Assembly (NCBI GenBank): GCA_003254925.1
Contig: QANZ01046144.1
Coordinates: forward strand, 225,597 to 289,596
Reading direction: 5' to 3'
Length of the DNA stretch: 64,000 nucleotides
Source of the DNA: Chamaecrista fasciculata
Taxonomy: Eukaryota; Streptophyta; Magnoliopsida; Fabales; Fabaceae
The number at the start of each line of letters is the position of its first letter. Position 1 is the stretch's first letter. Made by a program: the position numbers and the translations under genes. The notes beneath the pieces are model-generated. The model was not told the origin of the DNA. It saw only the letters and a program-made list of their open reading frames with translations, and did not search any database. Of this stretch, positions 11,456 to 24,884 are shown piece after piece.

Positions 11456-12523
11456 TTGTATTTATAGATAGAAAGATATAGTTGGTACAATCAGAGAGAT
11501 AATATGAAATCTGTATTCTTATTGTTATTATTTTGGTGGATGTATTCCTCTTTTTAGTTTTAATCTAATCTTATCTCTCTAATTCCACCAATAGGAGATT
11601 TTACTTTTGTATGAGTTGGTATTTATTTAGGCTAAAATATATCAAATTCTCTAAGCTTTAGTCATTGTCCGATAAATCTCTTAAATTTTATAAAGTAACA
11701 AAATAAAATCTATAAATATTTGATTTTGAACAAATACTTCCATTTTGTTAAAACTTTAATTAAAAAATAAAAAAAATTATTTTTTTGTTACTATCATCAA
11801 GTATCAATTACAAAAACAGTTAATTTTAATTTTAAATCAATGTAAATTATAACAACAATCATAAAATTAATACACACATATATAAGCATATTTTTTTTAA
11901 AATGAAAATCTTAACAAAAAGAAGTCTTTTCACAAAATGAAAGATTCATAAAATATTTTATCACTTTTCAAAATTTAAAATTTTTTTTCTTTATACAATG
12001 ACTAAAGTCTATGAAAATTTTGTGCATTTTAACCTTGTATATATATTTTTCTATTACAGCAAGGCTGGTCATGTGGATCATTGATATCTATTAAATTAAT
12101 ATTAAACACTACAATAAAAGAAAAATATTAAGAGAGCAAATAAACAATAGCCAGATCCCAATGATGAATAAATAAAGAATATTCACTATTCAATTCTAGC
12201 GTCTGCAACTACAAAAGCGCCCAAGGCAAGGTTATGCCAAGAGACTGTGAAATGAATCTACCAAAAAGAGTAAAGAGGATGAAGAGTGTTTCTGTACAAG
12301 ATGCTAAGACTAATCTTTGTACAATAAGATTAAAAACAGAGCTCCAAAAGAGAGAATAAAAAAAAAAACATCAAATCATAGTTCCTGATACATTAGAAAA
12401 AGTAAGCAAAAAAGGCAAAGCCATGAAAGCCAATGTCATGAGACAACCAAAAACATGGCCTTCCCAAATCTAGTTATATCTCATCCACAACAAATGAAAT
12501 GCATGCAGGCCACTCTCATAGGT
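11456..12523. other. Gap between two convergent genes
   Basis: AT-rich DNA between the EXPP1-like gene (+) and the sorting nexin gene (-), with no supported coding sequence. The right-hand part (about 12110-12523) presumably includes the sorting nexin 3' UTR. Confidence 0.5.
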
Positions 12524-15500
12524 CTATACAGGTTGGTGAACATGCATACTACTCTCATGAACATTCATCACTAGATTCCGCATCTCCGGGAAGATCGATA
12601 TAAGTAGAAGTTCCAGGATGGCATAAGCAAGTTGCTTCACACATATGGTTGACTAAATGCACAGAAACAAACGATTTAGTTGTTAGAAGAAGAAAACTTT
12701 TGCAAGTTGGAAAATACTAGAACCAGACAAACACATGAATATAGCAATGGGAAAGAGATCTTTAACCTGACTAAAATAGTATATATCTCTGGCACATCGT
12801 CTGTACTGCTTTTGTCCGATTAAGCTTACTAAGGTAGTTGGAGCTCCATCTAACAAGAAAAAAAAGCTAGTTAAAGAAATAAATCCTGGAAAGTCTTTGA
12901 AGGGGTATTAGTGCAGTTTAAAGTAAACTAATCTTAAGAAGAAAGATAGAATCTACAGGAAAGAAGTTAAATATAATTATAATCTAACAAATGGAGAAAT
13001 ATCCAGAGTTTTGTAGATAGCTAATATCAAATGCATCCATGTAAGACTCTAGAGATAGCATGAACTAACCAAAGAGTAGTTTCTTGACAGCGCTTGCCCT
13101 GCGAGCAGCCTCAAGTTGTTCCTCAAAAGAGCCTGAACCTGATTTTGCAATCTTGCTTCCACTGGATTCAGTTGACACTTGAAAAGGTTTCTTATCGATG
13201 CCACTGCCGTTAGATGACGTCTGAGGGGTCCCTACTCTAGTAAAAAATGTACCACCAGGCCAGAGCACCTGAGAACATAAGTAGACAACATTTTCATTGG
13301 AATAAACTGTTATTGATTATTTTATAAATGGAAAAAACACTGTTTTCGTCTCCAAACTTTACATCAATTTACAATTTTGTCCCCAATATTTGTTTACTGT
13401 CAATTTTGCCCCTAAAGTTTCACATTTTGGTCGATTTTATCCTTTGACTAACTTCTTTAAATAAATTAACAACTGATTTCATCGTGTTTTTCAATCTGAG
13501 TTAGGATTTGAGTTTCTTTTTCTACCAGTTTTACATTGTATGTCATTAGCCACGTAGAATTTATTGTTAATATTTGGCTAAAGTTAGAGAAAAGGATAAA
13601 ATCGATCAAAATATGAAACTTTAGGGACAAAATTGAAAATTGATGTAAAGTTTAGCGGCAAAAAGGGTGCTCTTGCCTATATAAATTCATCAATTCTTTT
13701 ACTTCTTAATATTTGGTAGAAACCAATTATAGACTGCAAAACTGAACTATATAAATCTCATTAATAATCCTAGAAAGCTGTATGTCACAATGAAATGATG
13801 AGCCTAGAAAAATATTAGAAGGAAGATCCATCAGATAGGAGGATTATATGAGGTCATCCTTAAAACAGCATCAATGATCACAAAGACATGAACCACATAT
13901 TGACATCAATCAAATAGAGCTCGCCAATCTCACAGCATATTTATAAAGAAACTCCCTGACAAGCAATCGGCTATCTTGAAATAGGCTTTTATGTATTTGG
14001 TGAATATCGGGTGTATCCACAAAGCATCAAGCAATTTGTTTCTTTGGATTTTTTTTAAGGGTTTGCAAAGGAGACCAAAGGGCAAAGCTTAATGGCATGA
14101 TACTTCTTAAGCTTTCCTTCATAATGAGATGGAGTTGATGGGATGCCCAGATAAATTATTTGTTTTGTAGCTTCAATTTGGTGTTCAGTTTGAACGAAAG
14201 ATTTGTCGAGTTGAAATACCCAAAACAAGTTTTAAAACCAAATTACAATTATGCAAAATCCAGAAAAAAAAAAACAGAAAATTGATTATTTATCAAATTA
14301 GGCTATTGAACAGCCATGTAAGCCAGTGCTGCTACATATTTGGCTTCAATCTTAGTTGGGAAAGTACATCATAGTAAAAATTAAGTTTAAAACTAGTGTC
14401 AATACTTACATCTTGAACCCACCGAATTCCTTGGGCAATAATCTCCTCTTGCCGGAGTAGATGAATCTGCCTCAGGAGCCAATCATCAATAGCATCTTCC
14501 ATTACTAACTGCAATATTTGTTTTGATATCCAAAAGACCTGTCTTCTGCAAGAACATAAATGAGTTAGTATTAGCAATTAATTGTTCTCAGTGTGAAACA
14601 GATCATCAGAACCAAGAGGCTTATATTGTGTTTAAAAAAATTTACCCTAGAAGTATCAAACAATTCCAAGCAGACTAGAATTGGCAGAAAACACAATTGA
14701 AGCCTGCTGATGGTATTTATATTTTTCCAAATCAGATGAAAACCAATAAAGATAACACCATGCCAAAAACTGGACTTCATCTCTAATGCAGCACTTTACA
14801 CAAAAGCCCCTTTGGGCTAAAAGGCCTAAAGGGTAGACAAATCACAAGTTTACCACTTGTGCTAAAATCTGATTTAGTCTTTGGCATGGTGTGTTTAAAA
14901 AAATTTACCCTAGAAGTATCAAACAATTCCAAGCAGACTAGAATTGGCAGAAAACACAATCGAAGCCTTCTGATGGTATTTATATTTTTCCAAATCAGAT
15001 GAAAACCAATAAAGATAACACCATGCCAAAAACTGGACTTCATCTCTAATGCAGCACTTTACACAAAAGCCCCTTTGGGCTAAAAGGCCTAAAGGGTAGA
15101 CAAATCACAAGTTTACCACTTGTGCTAAAATCTGATTTAGTCTTAGGACAGGGAATAAGCAAGTATAAAATTTTACATGACTTAACTATCAAAATTTATG
15201 TAACATTTAAAGGAACCAGTCATTTCTAATGGCTTAAGATGTTAGGCAAACGTCTAGAAATAAGCTTTATTCTAACAGAAACATATAAAAGCACAAGACA
15301 AGGTAGGATATCTTCAACTTAGAAAAATCCACTAAATGACTGTACCAGAAGATTTAGCAGTACATACATATTATTTGTAGCAGTTAAAACATGAAAAGTA
15401 TAGAAAGTTTGAGAGTAACACACCGTAGCCAGCCTCTTTTCTTAAGCTGAAATATCTTGTCAACCAAATTTAAAATAGGTACACTCACATTAGGTGGGGT

Positions 15501-18500
15501 CCACTGCAAAAAAGTGAAAATTATTAATTTTCATGAGAGTTTCTTCTGAACCAAAAGAGTAATTCATCAAATAACGCACAAATAATAGAAAAGATCTTGC
15601 TGATGTCATGCTAGAGAATTCCCAAGTAAAACTTCGTTTTGTTCTGGTGACATTTAATATAATTATGTTCTCACTTAGAATGGATGGGAAACAAGAGGAG
15701 GCCATAACAGATCAGAAAATGTGTTTTGAAAACAGTTTACTTGATGGTTCTTTCTATAGAATATATGCCTTCATGGATGAAAATGTCACAAATAACTTTC
15801 CAAAATATTTGTTGAATAACTAACTATATTAGGGAATAGGGTTTTAGGACACCTGAACAAGTCTTACAATAAACAAAGCTAGGATGCCTAATAATATGGT
15901 GATCATTTTATATTCCCATTTTACCTGGCAGGCAGCATACAAGTCAGTAGCCCAGTCTTAGAGACAAAAATTAATAAGCAGTAAGTACCACAGGATCAGG
16001 CATCCCAATCAACAAACATGATGTAAAACAATAGGGCAAAAAAAAAAAAATATCAAACTCAGCTGACAAAACACACCTCAGGTGGCACAGTAACTGGATC
16101 CTCCAAATTATTAGCAATCATAGTGAAATTTGAAGTTGGAATATCCTTGCCAGTCCTAGCTTCAACCACCAAATTATGTTTTCTATCTTGATCCAATTTA
16201 CCAGAATCTTCAGCATGATTTATTATCCGTGATGGATAACCCTTTGAGTTCAATTCATTGTCAGAATGCCACTCATGAGCTTGTGCTACTTCTCTATCCA
16301 TACCCTCTTGACCAATATCTACATTTTTTTCACCTTCCTCATTATCAGAGCTTAATGTAGTTTCCGCCATATTTTGCCTATAAGTACTTTTATCTATTTC
16401 ATCTCCATTCCAGGACAAGTTCAATGTTGTAGATGTCGAGGAACCTTCAGAACCAACAACTTTTCGCATTAAACCATCTGAAACCCCTCTAAACTGGCGT
16501 ACTATGTCATCCACGGCATCATCCACGTTGACTGTTAATTTGGGAAAAATTCAAACATTATAAAGGGAATTTAAAAACAGAAAATCCAGTAAAAGTGCTC
16601 TGCATTAGGAACCATGGCATATAGAGATTTGGGATCAAATTAAAAAAAGAAAACAACATACCAATAGTTTTCAACATAAGCATTTCATAATTGTTAATAT
16701 GGTAAAATATATTTAGCTATCTACCCATTCAGTCCACAATACATAGTAACTGAACAAACATTTCTATACACAAGGGATTGGTTTAAACTGTTTCAGTTTC
16801 CAATGAGAAACCCTCTACCATTAAGGGCCTAGAATAGGCCAACACAAATATCAACTGAATCAACAATACAATATGCTAGCCCCTCATCTTATATCCCCAC
16901 AACCCTCAATAAAAGCAGAAAAAAATGTCTTATGGGCTGGAACCCTAAAAGAGAAAGGTATACAATAATGACTACAGTGAGCATTATATCTTACTTCTAT
17001 TGTTTCTACCTTTTCCTCATGTTTCAATGGTGCAATTTGGATTAGCAGAACACCAGGGTTTTAAGAAATTTAATAAGATAACAAGACTTCCAGTCAGACC
17101 TTATTAACTGTACAGCAGATTAACAGGTGATAACAGAATCTTAAAGTGCAGGCTGCTACATATAGAATGGTTACAAACTGAACACATAAACTGACAGTAT
17201 GGTAAACCCAAAATGCCAAAATTACATACCTGCTAGGGTTTTCATCATTGAAGAAGATTTCCCAAATGAGTAGTTCTTCACAAAAAAAAATAATAATAGT
17301 ACATCTGTTAGATTATCATCATGACATCCAAAGGTACCAAGAGAAATGATATGAAGGTCATATTAATTTATAAATAAAAACAAAAGTACATACGCACACC
17401 TTTGAGGAAGCACTCAAAAAGTCCCACACTTCATGTTGTTCAGCAACATTAGCTATTGAAAGGAGATCCTGAAGCAAGACAGAATATAGAGGTGACGACA
17501 GAGCTATTATACAGTACAAGAGAAACCGATGCCTTAAAGTGCTGTAGTCATTGAGATGAGGACAACCATTACCTGGAGATATTTATCAAGCTGAATGCAA
17601 CGCTGATGAACAAAAGCATCCTCTGTGCTTGAGGAAAATATCCTTTTAGGAGGCAAATGTAGGGTGTAATTGGGAATATCTTTAAGATGCCGATGCAATC
17701 GTTCAAAATTCCTGTACCTGTATATCACAAAAGGAAAGAAAAGAGAAGTCAAAACACAAATATATAAAAGTGGACCAGAACAATTTTGAAACTTGAAAAC
17801 ATTTGTTCTGTAAGGCAGATTGTGTAAACTTGAAAACTGACAGCAGAAAGATCTTCAATAAACACTGTAACTTGGGGCATCTGGTAATTTTATTTTATTG
17901 TTAGTTCTTAGAACAAACCTTCTTTTCACAAACCAAGTTTTATTCTGTGCATCTGTCACTGCAATTGAATAAACAGCAAAAGATTTGGACCCAAGTTTCT
18001 CAAAATATGCTCCCATAACCTGCAAAGTACAAGTAGACAAGGATAAGAAATTCCTCAAGTTTAAGCTGTTAATAATGGCTTGGGCCTATCCTTTTGAACT
18101 GTATGTGCCATATCTACATGTAATGCAAGTACTATAATGTCCTGCATGCATCATATTTTATGATCTTTATAAATAGACATAATGAGGCCGATTATAATTA
18201 GTAACCTCACTAGTCACTACTATACCATTCTTTCTTTCTTCCCATTCTCCCTCTCTAGATATAAAAACTCAACTCCACAATGCAATCCATTCTGCTTTCA
18301 AAAAGTGTCTATCGCATAAAACCAGGTTCACTTTCTTCTCCAAAATATATATCTAATAACTAGCAAAGCCAAGATGCATACCCGGCACCGAAGCTTGGGT
18401 AACAGTTGCCCTTCGTTCCTAATAACCATGTCGGAAGCACTCTTTCCCCGAAATCCTTCACTATGCCTCTCATAGTCAGGGCTGTAGAACTCTGAAATTA

Positions 18501-21500
18501 TGGGTCCTCTCTCTTTCTGTGGTTGAATTCCCAAATCAGAAGTACTGTTGGACCTCTTCAGCCGACTTTTAGGAGCAAGAGTCTCAATATCCACTTCATC
18601 AACTTGATGCTCTCCCTCAAATAATAACCCCTTTTCATAGTTTTCAGAAGACTCCAGCTGATCTGTGCTCCCAACATTTCCTAGGGGATCAGAACTCAAG
18701 GCATGCATGGCCGGAAGCGAAGACTTTCCTTCTGGAACCACACATTTTCCATCCTTTCCGGGCTTCAATGCTGACTTTTCACTAGTCGAATTCCTATCAG
18801 GCACTGCACTATCTGTTGCAGGACTCTTTGCAGAGGTACCTTGAGAACCAGCTTTTATCGGTTTGTTCTCTTTCTTTTTGTAATTCCTTCCTTTTGTCCA
18901 CATGTTCTCAAGGTTCTCAGGCATAAGAACTTCAGTTCTCCTCTGAGTTGCAGCATCTAACACTCGTGCCCAATCAGCAGGCTTGACCTGCAAAGAATTT
19001 TGCTGAGAGTGCATGTTCGCCATTGTCATATCAGCCGCTTTGTTTATAACTGGAGGTTTTTTTGAGGCTGTTTTATCATCATTACCATCCCCAGCAACCA
19101 CAGAATTACCATGTTGATGAGTTGCTGCATTAGAAGACTGATCACTAGCCACCCTGACTAAGCTGGAGTCGTCAATGACAAGAAGTAGGGATTCAATCAA
19201 TTCATTGATATACCTGATCATAATTCATAAATAAAACCATATATTAATCAATGGAGATTGGAAAAAATTATGAAGATATACAGTTAAAAGTCTACTGCAA
19301 TATTCAATCCCATAAATGTCCAACATGATAACTTTATTTCAGGCATCAAAAGGCAGATGGAATTAAAGAGCTTGTACATAAAATGTTTTTTAACATCAAT
19401 TCAACTATATGTTTAAGCTTTTTTTTTTGGCTACTATGACAGTATTCTATGTTGCAATAATATATTATTATACATATCATAGTCAGCAATAAAAACTTGA
19501 GCATTGAGACAAGTAATGAGAGTAATTTTTTATACCCCCTCCCAGAAAACAAATATTCTACAAACTCAGAACCCTCCCAATTTATAAGTCCATCAACAAG
19601 TTAGCAGTTCAATTGAGTTTCTTTCCATTTCAATGACCAGGGCGTTAATTATAGGATCATAAGTCTTAGCTTGGGTTTTGACATGTTATAGGTACGTTCC
19701 TCTTCTTTTTTACTTACATTTTTCATTTAAGAATACTTACTAATTTTGAGATTAGGTTCTGAAAAATCAAACAATATATATTTAAACAAAGAATCTTGAG
19801 TTTAGGAGTCACTCTTTGACTAAGGCAGTGAGAAATTGGTAACACCCAAATCCATACTCAAGAAAAGGACTTACTAACATCATGTAGGAATAGTAAGCAT
19901 TGGATGTATCATGTACTCCAAAAATATAAGCTTCTTAAACACTGATATACTATCCATGATATTCTTTTTGGTTTTTCTTGCACACTCAAGCTCATCCCCA
20001 CACAATTTCCCCTTACTCTATGCTCCAATAATCAAATTTCTTAAACTTCCTACTTACAGAAGGTCCAGCGGTATAGACTTAACCAGATACTGTTTCACTT
20101 ATCAACTCAAGCGTCTGGGGTCAATCTTATCACTATCAACCCTACTTTACACTTCTTCTAGCCAACACATTTATATCTAAAACTTTTTCTTGGATAAAAA
20201 AATCAGGTATTACGCTACATAATGTAATGGTAATCAGATTCTCTAAACTTGTTTTACACCAAAACCAGTCCCCAAATGACCCCCAAACACTCACCAACGA
20301 AATAATAATAATAACAAATTCATTATATGAAATATCAGTTCTGCATACCCTTCCATATAGTAAAAAGCATTAACACCCTCCTTCCTATAATAAAAGCTTA
20401 AAAATAACAAACTAAATAATATAACCATGAACATACCCAGGGCTTGCCAAATCCAAGACAGGTTGCATTACCAAGCAAGTTAATAGTTCCCTAGCTATAG
20501 ATCGAATCACAGGAGATTGAGCTTCTCGTTGCCTGAGTACTATAGCAAGAACCCCACCCATTAGCTGCTGAAGAACCTACAGCAAGGAGAAACCATTGGA
20601 CAAGATACAAGACACACTGCTCAAAAGCAAAAATGAACAACATCAGAACACTCCACTCACACCTTGTACTCACTCTCGGGAGATATAAGTGCAGGATGAA
20701 GCTCCTTAGAATTCAACAGATGGTATTTCAATCTTTCATCTCTCTCCTCAGAAGATAATGTTAACATCACATCAACGCCTATAACAGCTTGATTTCTTCT
20801 GAAAAGATCTAAGTGATCACCTACCAGATCAATTATATCCCTATCACATAAGAGAAATTTAAGGACAATGAGTAATTAATCATAGTACCAAATTGAAACA
20901 AACTTGCAAGGCTAAGCAAGAAATTTTGAAACCATTTCTGGCAGACAAAATAAGAGGGGGAAAAACTCTGATACCTCGTCAGCAAGTCAACTAGGTTTAT
21001 CTCCCTAAGCCTCCCTGATACTTCACCAAGAGCATCCATAATTATTGCACGTATGTGCTCAGGAAATTCTCTATCTGGAGTAATATCTGTATACCATAAA
21101 TCTATCACAAAATCCTTCAATATTTTTTCTATGAAATCGTTAACTGCAGCCTCCACAAGAGGAGAATCAATTTTCCTCCTCCATTTTGCTGGGGGAGGTG
21201 GAGTAGAGAGGCGTGAATCGTTTAGAGATAGCTGTTTCTTCTCCAAATGAGATAAGTATGTCATAGATCCAGGTGGTTTAACCTTCCAACGGAAGTCCAC
21301 CTTGTTCAACAGAAGGCGCAGTCCAGAAACAAGCAGAATTGCGATGGGTATATTCATCCACATTGACTTACTGGTATCTGTAACAGACAAGAAAGAATAT
21401 CAGTATAGAAAACGGGTTCACCTCAATGCCAATGGTGGTATATTCTTCTTTCATTCTTTTTTAACAACGATATGGATACTACATTGAAAGACAACAGAAA

Positions 21501-21946
21501 TTAACTACAATCATTAATTAGGGGTCATAGACCCCTAATAGGAAAGCACCAACCACCAAGTATCTAATTCAACTCTCATAATTACTATCTCTCGGGTTCA
21601 TGATATATTCATGAACTGTATGCAATCAACTCAGCTAAAGCAGCAAGGTGACAAATCAAGCAAAATTCAGCTACTAACAGCCAAGCTAAAGCTCAAAATC
21701 ATACCCTAATTAAACCAATTAGTAGTTCCCAAAGCAAAGCTAAGTACACAAAGGTACATAGAGAGCAAATTAACCAAAATTCATTCTGAAAACATCAGAT
21801 TTAAGAGAAATCAACAAGAAACTACGTAATCCCAAGAATCACTTACGGGTTAAGAAATAGGTAATGGCGAATATACAGAGGGCCCACCAAACCGTTCGGA
21901 TTTTCGCCTCCTCAATCAGATCAAACACAGTCTCCATGGGCTTCAT
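12524..21946 (-). CDS. Sorting nexin with PXA, PX and nexin C domains, 15 exons
   Basis: The exons, in transcript order, are 21847-21946, 20975-21377, 20663-20840, 20437-20576, 18382-19213, 17919-18019, 17573-17717, 17400-17468, 17230-17275, 16077-16531, 15424-15503, 14410-14545, 13070-13268, 12767-12849 and 12524-12652. All are GT-AG and the phases agree, giving 1031 residues. Two hydrophobic segments occupy about residues 17-60 (VWWALCIFAITYFLT and IPIAILLVSGLRLLL). PXA spans about 100-290. An acidic, Ser/Lys-rich linker follows. PX spans about 550-660, with the RRYRNF phosphoinositide-pocket motif at ~584. Nexin C spans about 824-1000 (WTPPNVSVPILNL, GWLRRQVFWISKQILQLVMED). The architecture matches the plant protein typified by Arabidopsis At2g15900 and animal SNX13/14/19/25, without an RGS domain. 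The role is probably endomembrane lipid binding or tethering. The start is the first ATG before the membrane segments. No damage is seen. Confidence 0.9.
13330..13677. repeat. Foldback MITE family A, copy 3
   Basis: Same family as 7821-8165: CAAACTTTACATCAATTTAC at left and TTGATGTAAAGTTTAGCGGC at right, with the shared TTTATCCTTTGACTAAC core. It is in the intron between sorting nexin exons 12 and 13. Confidence 0.7.
14628..15144. repeat. Tandem duplication, two ~254-bp units
   Basis: Unit 1 (14628-14881) and unit 2 (14891-15144) are nearly identical with an offset of 263 bp. They are separated by TGGCATGGT, which itself resembles sequence inside the unit. Visible differences include AATTGAAGCCTGCTG against AATCGAAGCCTTCTG. 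The duplication lies in the intron between sorting nexin exons 11 and 12, so it should not alter the protein. The minus-strand ORFs starting MKSSFWHGVIF occur twice only because of it. Confidence 0.9.
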
Positions 21947-22677
21947 TGTTCGGCGATTCACCAAAAGAAGCGAAACCCAGCTTCAAATCCAAACGCAGCG
22001 ACAAAACATGAGAACCCCGAATCAGAATAGCGACGTTAATCGTAGTCCTCCAATGGGGTTTTCCAGGAAAATTTGGCAAATTTTCCTAGAAGGAAAATAA
22101 AAAAGAAAAAAGAAAAACACCTTGGAATTTGATTCGTCCAGGCTTTCGTTAATAATGTTGTTTGTCACTAGGTCTTTATTTAGAGGAAGAAGAGAAGATG
22201 CCTTGTGAAATATTGGAGAACAGAAAAAAGTGATAAAAGTCTCTCTCTCTCACTTGGGTAGTCGCTTCCACGTACGCACCATCATCACGGTAATCATCAT
22301 TCATTCGTTCATACTTTCTACAGTGTTGTCTTCTACCGTCTCCTTCGCTCTTCCCTCTTCTTCAATTGAATATTGGGAAAAAGAACAGACTCTTCTGTAA
22401 AATGATCAGATTACTTTCTTCTACAGTTGTGAAATAGATGTTGATTGCTGTAGGTTAATTGTTTCAACTTTCAATTATTCATAAGATTTCCTATCTCTGT
22501 CCAAAAAAAAAAAAAGATTTCCTATCCAAAAAAAAAATATTCAAAAGATTTATTAATTGTATTGGATGGGTTAATAATTTTGATATCATTTAAAATAGCT
22601 TCATATTCAGGCAAAAAAAAAAATAGGAAGCTATTTTACAATTTAACCATTCAAATTGATATTTACAAGGTTTAAGT
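21947..22677. promoter_or_regulatory. Upstream region and 5' UTR of the sorting nexin gene
   Basis: Pyrimidine/purine-rich sequence before the minus-strand ATG at 21946, including a CTCTCTCTCT run near 22240 and oligo-A runs near 22500. It should contain the promoter and 5' UTR. I could not place a start site and no clear TATA box stands out. The plus-strand ORF at 21864-22100 overlaps exon 1 in antisense and is not believed. Confidence 0.4.
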
Positions 22678-23130
22678 GCAATTTTGGTCCCTTAACTTTC
22701 GCAAAGGTCTCAATTTGGTCCCATAACTTTTTTTGTTGCAATTTTGGTCCCCTAACTTTTGAAAGCGTCTCACTGTTGGTCCCAAGTGCACTTTTTCCAT
22801 TCATCATCTGTCGTTAGTGCCGATCTAGCAGGCTGAGTTGGCTGATGACGTGACAAATATGGGTAAAGTGGATTAAAAAATGACCATTATGCGGAGACAT
22901 TTTCATGACTTAGAAGTTCACTTTGAACCAATAGTGAGACGTTTTCAAGATTTAGGGGACCAAAATTGCAACAAAAAAAGTTAGGGGACCAAATTGTGAC
23001 ATTTGCGAAAGTTAGGGGACCAAATTGAGACCTTTGTGAAAGTTAGGGGACCAAAATTGCAACAAAAAAAGTTAGGGGACCAAATTGAGACCTTTACGAA
23101 AGTTAGGGGACCAAAATTGCACTTAAGCCT
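22678..23130. repeat. Foldback MITE, TTAGGGGACCAAA family
   Basis: Left arm words such as CAATTTTGGTCCCTTAAC pair with right arm words such as AGTTAGGGGACCAAAATTGC. The right arm carries the phrase in four near-copies (about 22965-23115), so it also looks like a short tandem array. Confidence 0.65.
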
Positions 23131-23278
23131 ATTTACAAATATATAATATTGTTATTAAAATATTTCTATATGATAATAAAGTATAATTCATTTATCAGTC
23201 GAAACCGTATTTTGGTCCCTAATGTTTGCCTAAGAATTCATTTTAATTCCTAATTTTTTTTTCCATTATGTTCTTCGG

Positions 23279-23600
23279 GTAAAAGTGTTAATTACGTCCC
23301 CAAATTTTATATCAACTGTCAATTTCGTCTCTAATGTTTTACATTTTAGTTAATTTTATCCTTTGACTAACTTCTTTTAATAAATTAACGACAGACTGCA
23401 TCTTGTTTTTCAATCTAAGTTAGAATTTGAGTTTCTTTTTTTTATCAATTTTACATTATATATCATTAGTCACGTAGATTCTGTTGTTAATATTTGACGA
23501 AAAGTAAGAACAAAAGATAAAATTGACCAGCATGTGAAACATTAGGGACGAAATTGACAATTAGTGTAAAGTTTAGAGACAAAATTAGTATAATTACCTT
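23279..23600. repeat. Foldback MITE family A, copy 4
   Basis: Member of the family at 7821-8165, with CCCCAAATTTTATATCAACT at left and GTGTAAAGTTTAGAGACAAA at right. Confidence 0.65.
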
Positions 23601-24129
23601 GTCTAAATTTACGAAGAAGTTTTTCCTCCCTTGAGTTATTTTCATCCACTTCCCTCTATTTAAAAAAAAAAAGAAAGGGAAAAATAGACTTTCACTCCCT
23701 AACCATTTTGTTCTTTTGTGTTAAAATCCTTCTTTTTATAATAGGGATCAAAGCACAACAGAAAATAAACAAATGAGGGCCTAAATGTATTTTCATCTTT
23801 GATTGCTGTCTTCACCCTTCCTTCCTTCCCCCTTGACAAAGTCGTCATCTTTGATCATCACTTCACTTTGATTTTCCTCATATATTCAATCCCTCCTTTG
23901 ATGATCTCCTTCAATGATCACCATCATTTCTCTATTATTTTGGGGTTTTTTGCTTTATATTCTCTTGTGAGCTTTTGGATCTTGTGAGTTTGCATATTTC
24001 TTGTTCTCACTTGTTGAAGATGTCTTCCATTCTAGATAATCAATATTCTTAATCTCTCTATTTTATTCATCACAATCTTCATATCGTCTTCGTCATTGGT
24101 AGCACCGACGACCGCGTTTACCTTACAAT

Positions 24130-24147
24130 TGCTATTGTTGATGAGTT
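24130..24147 (+). repeat. 18-bp target site duplication, left copy
   Basis: TGCTATTGTTGATGAGTT, repeated exactly at 24329-24346; the two copies bracket the SINE. Confidence 0.9.
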
Positions 24148-24328
24148 TTTTTATTTGTCTGCCCGATATCCGAGGCTACTCCTCGACATATTCGAACTCG
24201 ACTTGGAGTCGCCCACATGGCTATATAGTGGGTAAGTCCAACAAAAGTAACTGCATTACAAAGGACTCGAACACAGGACCTTGCTTAAAATACCAAGTCG
24301 TTTACCACTTGGACCAACCACTTGTTGA
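24148..24328 (-). mobile_element. tRNA-derived SINE (family 3) with perfect 18-bp duplication
   Basis: On the minus strand the 181-bp element begins TCAACAAGTGGTTGGTCC, has the A-box-like TGGTCCAAGTGGTAAAC and the B-box GTTCGAGTCC, and ends in a T/A-rich tail (plus-strand poly-T at 24148-24153). It is flanked by an exact 18-bp duplication of the pseudogene target. Length, internal promoter boxes, tail and duplication together are diagnostic of L1-type target-primed retroposition. Confidence 0.85.
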
Positions 24329-24884
24329 TGCTATTGTTGATGAGTTCAAAATCACGAATCCCACGTGTCAAATCCTCTTCATCAGCACCCCCAACAACAT
24401 GGAAAGCCTCGTCGTCCCCTTTAGCAGTCATCCTTGCCATTCAATTAACTAGCCCTCTCATCGCACCTCGAAATTTCTTCATCCTCCCTTACCATCTCAT
24501 CAAACCACATAGTGCTCGGAAATTGTTTTCTTGGGTCTATTTCTCGATGGTTTCGTTTTCTTTTAAGATTTAGTGACTAGATTGACAGTGATGAAATGAA
24601 TTTGGACTGAAACGGAATTAAAGGAGGGTTCTTTCATAAAAAAAGTTTTGAAAAGGGGAATATTGAAATAACAGAAATTTCAAGCACATTTTGGTGATTT
24701 TCACTTTTACTTGTTGAGTGCGAGAGGTCACAATACATTTAGGTCCGCCCTGCGAATGCAATAGTAAATGCTTGTGATGATAATTAATCCAACTTCACTC
24801 CATTAATTCCTACAACGAAAGACAAAGGAGTTTTCTTTTTTCTTTTTTTTTTGGTCTCGGACAAAGAAATTTCTATAAATTTGG

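Larger units (their letters stand above)
24077..24560 (+). pseudogene. Decayed plant MurG-like glycosyltransferase fragment, split by a SINE
   Basis: Read across the SINE, the plus strand encodes LHIVFVIGSTDDRVY then TIAIVDEFKITNPTCQILF, then ISTPNNMES. A shifted frame continues with SPLIAPRNFFILPYHLIK. This is the order of the N-terminal domain of plant homologues of MurG (UDP-GlcNAc:undecaprenyl-muramoyl-pentapeptide transferase), where the first block is the nucleotide-binding GGTGGH loop and the second AIADE...INP.. followed by LFIGTP.SMES. Here the glycine loop has decayed to STDDR. A stop at about 24450 with a frame change, and the SINE at 24148-24328, break the gene further. The C-terminal two thirds are absent. 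The long ORF at 24096-24452 is an artefact of reading through the SINE. Identification is from motif order by eye. Confidence 0.7.

Noticed and set aside
15608-15823. Plus-strand ORF overlapping the sorting nexin intron
   Set aside because: It lies in an intron next to exon 11 on the other strand, has no family resemblance and no splice logic.
24096-24452. 118-residue ORF with a signal-peptide-like start
   Set aside because: The hydrophobic start and the middle come from reading through the SINE and its duplication; the real signal is the MurG-like pseudogene in the frames either side.
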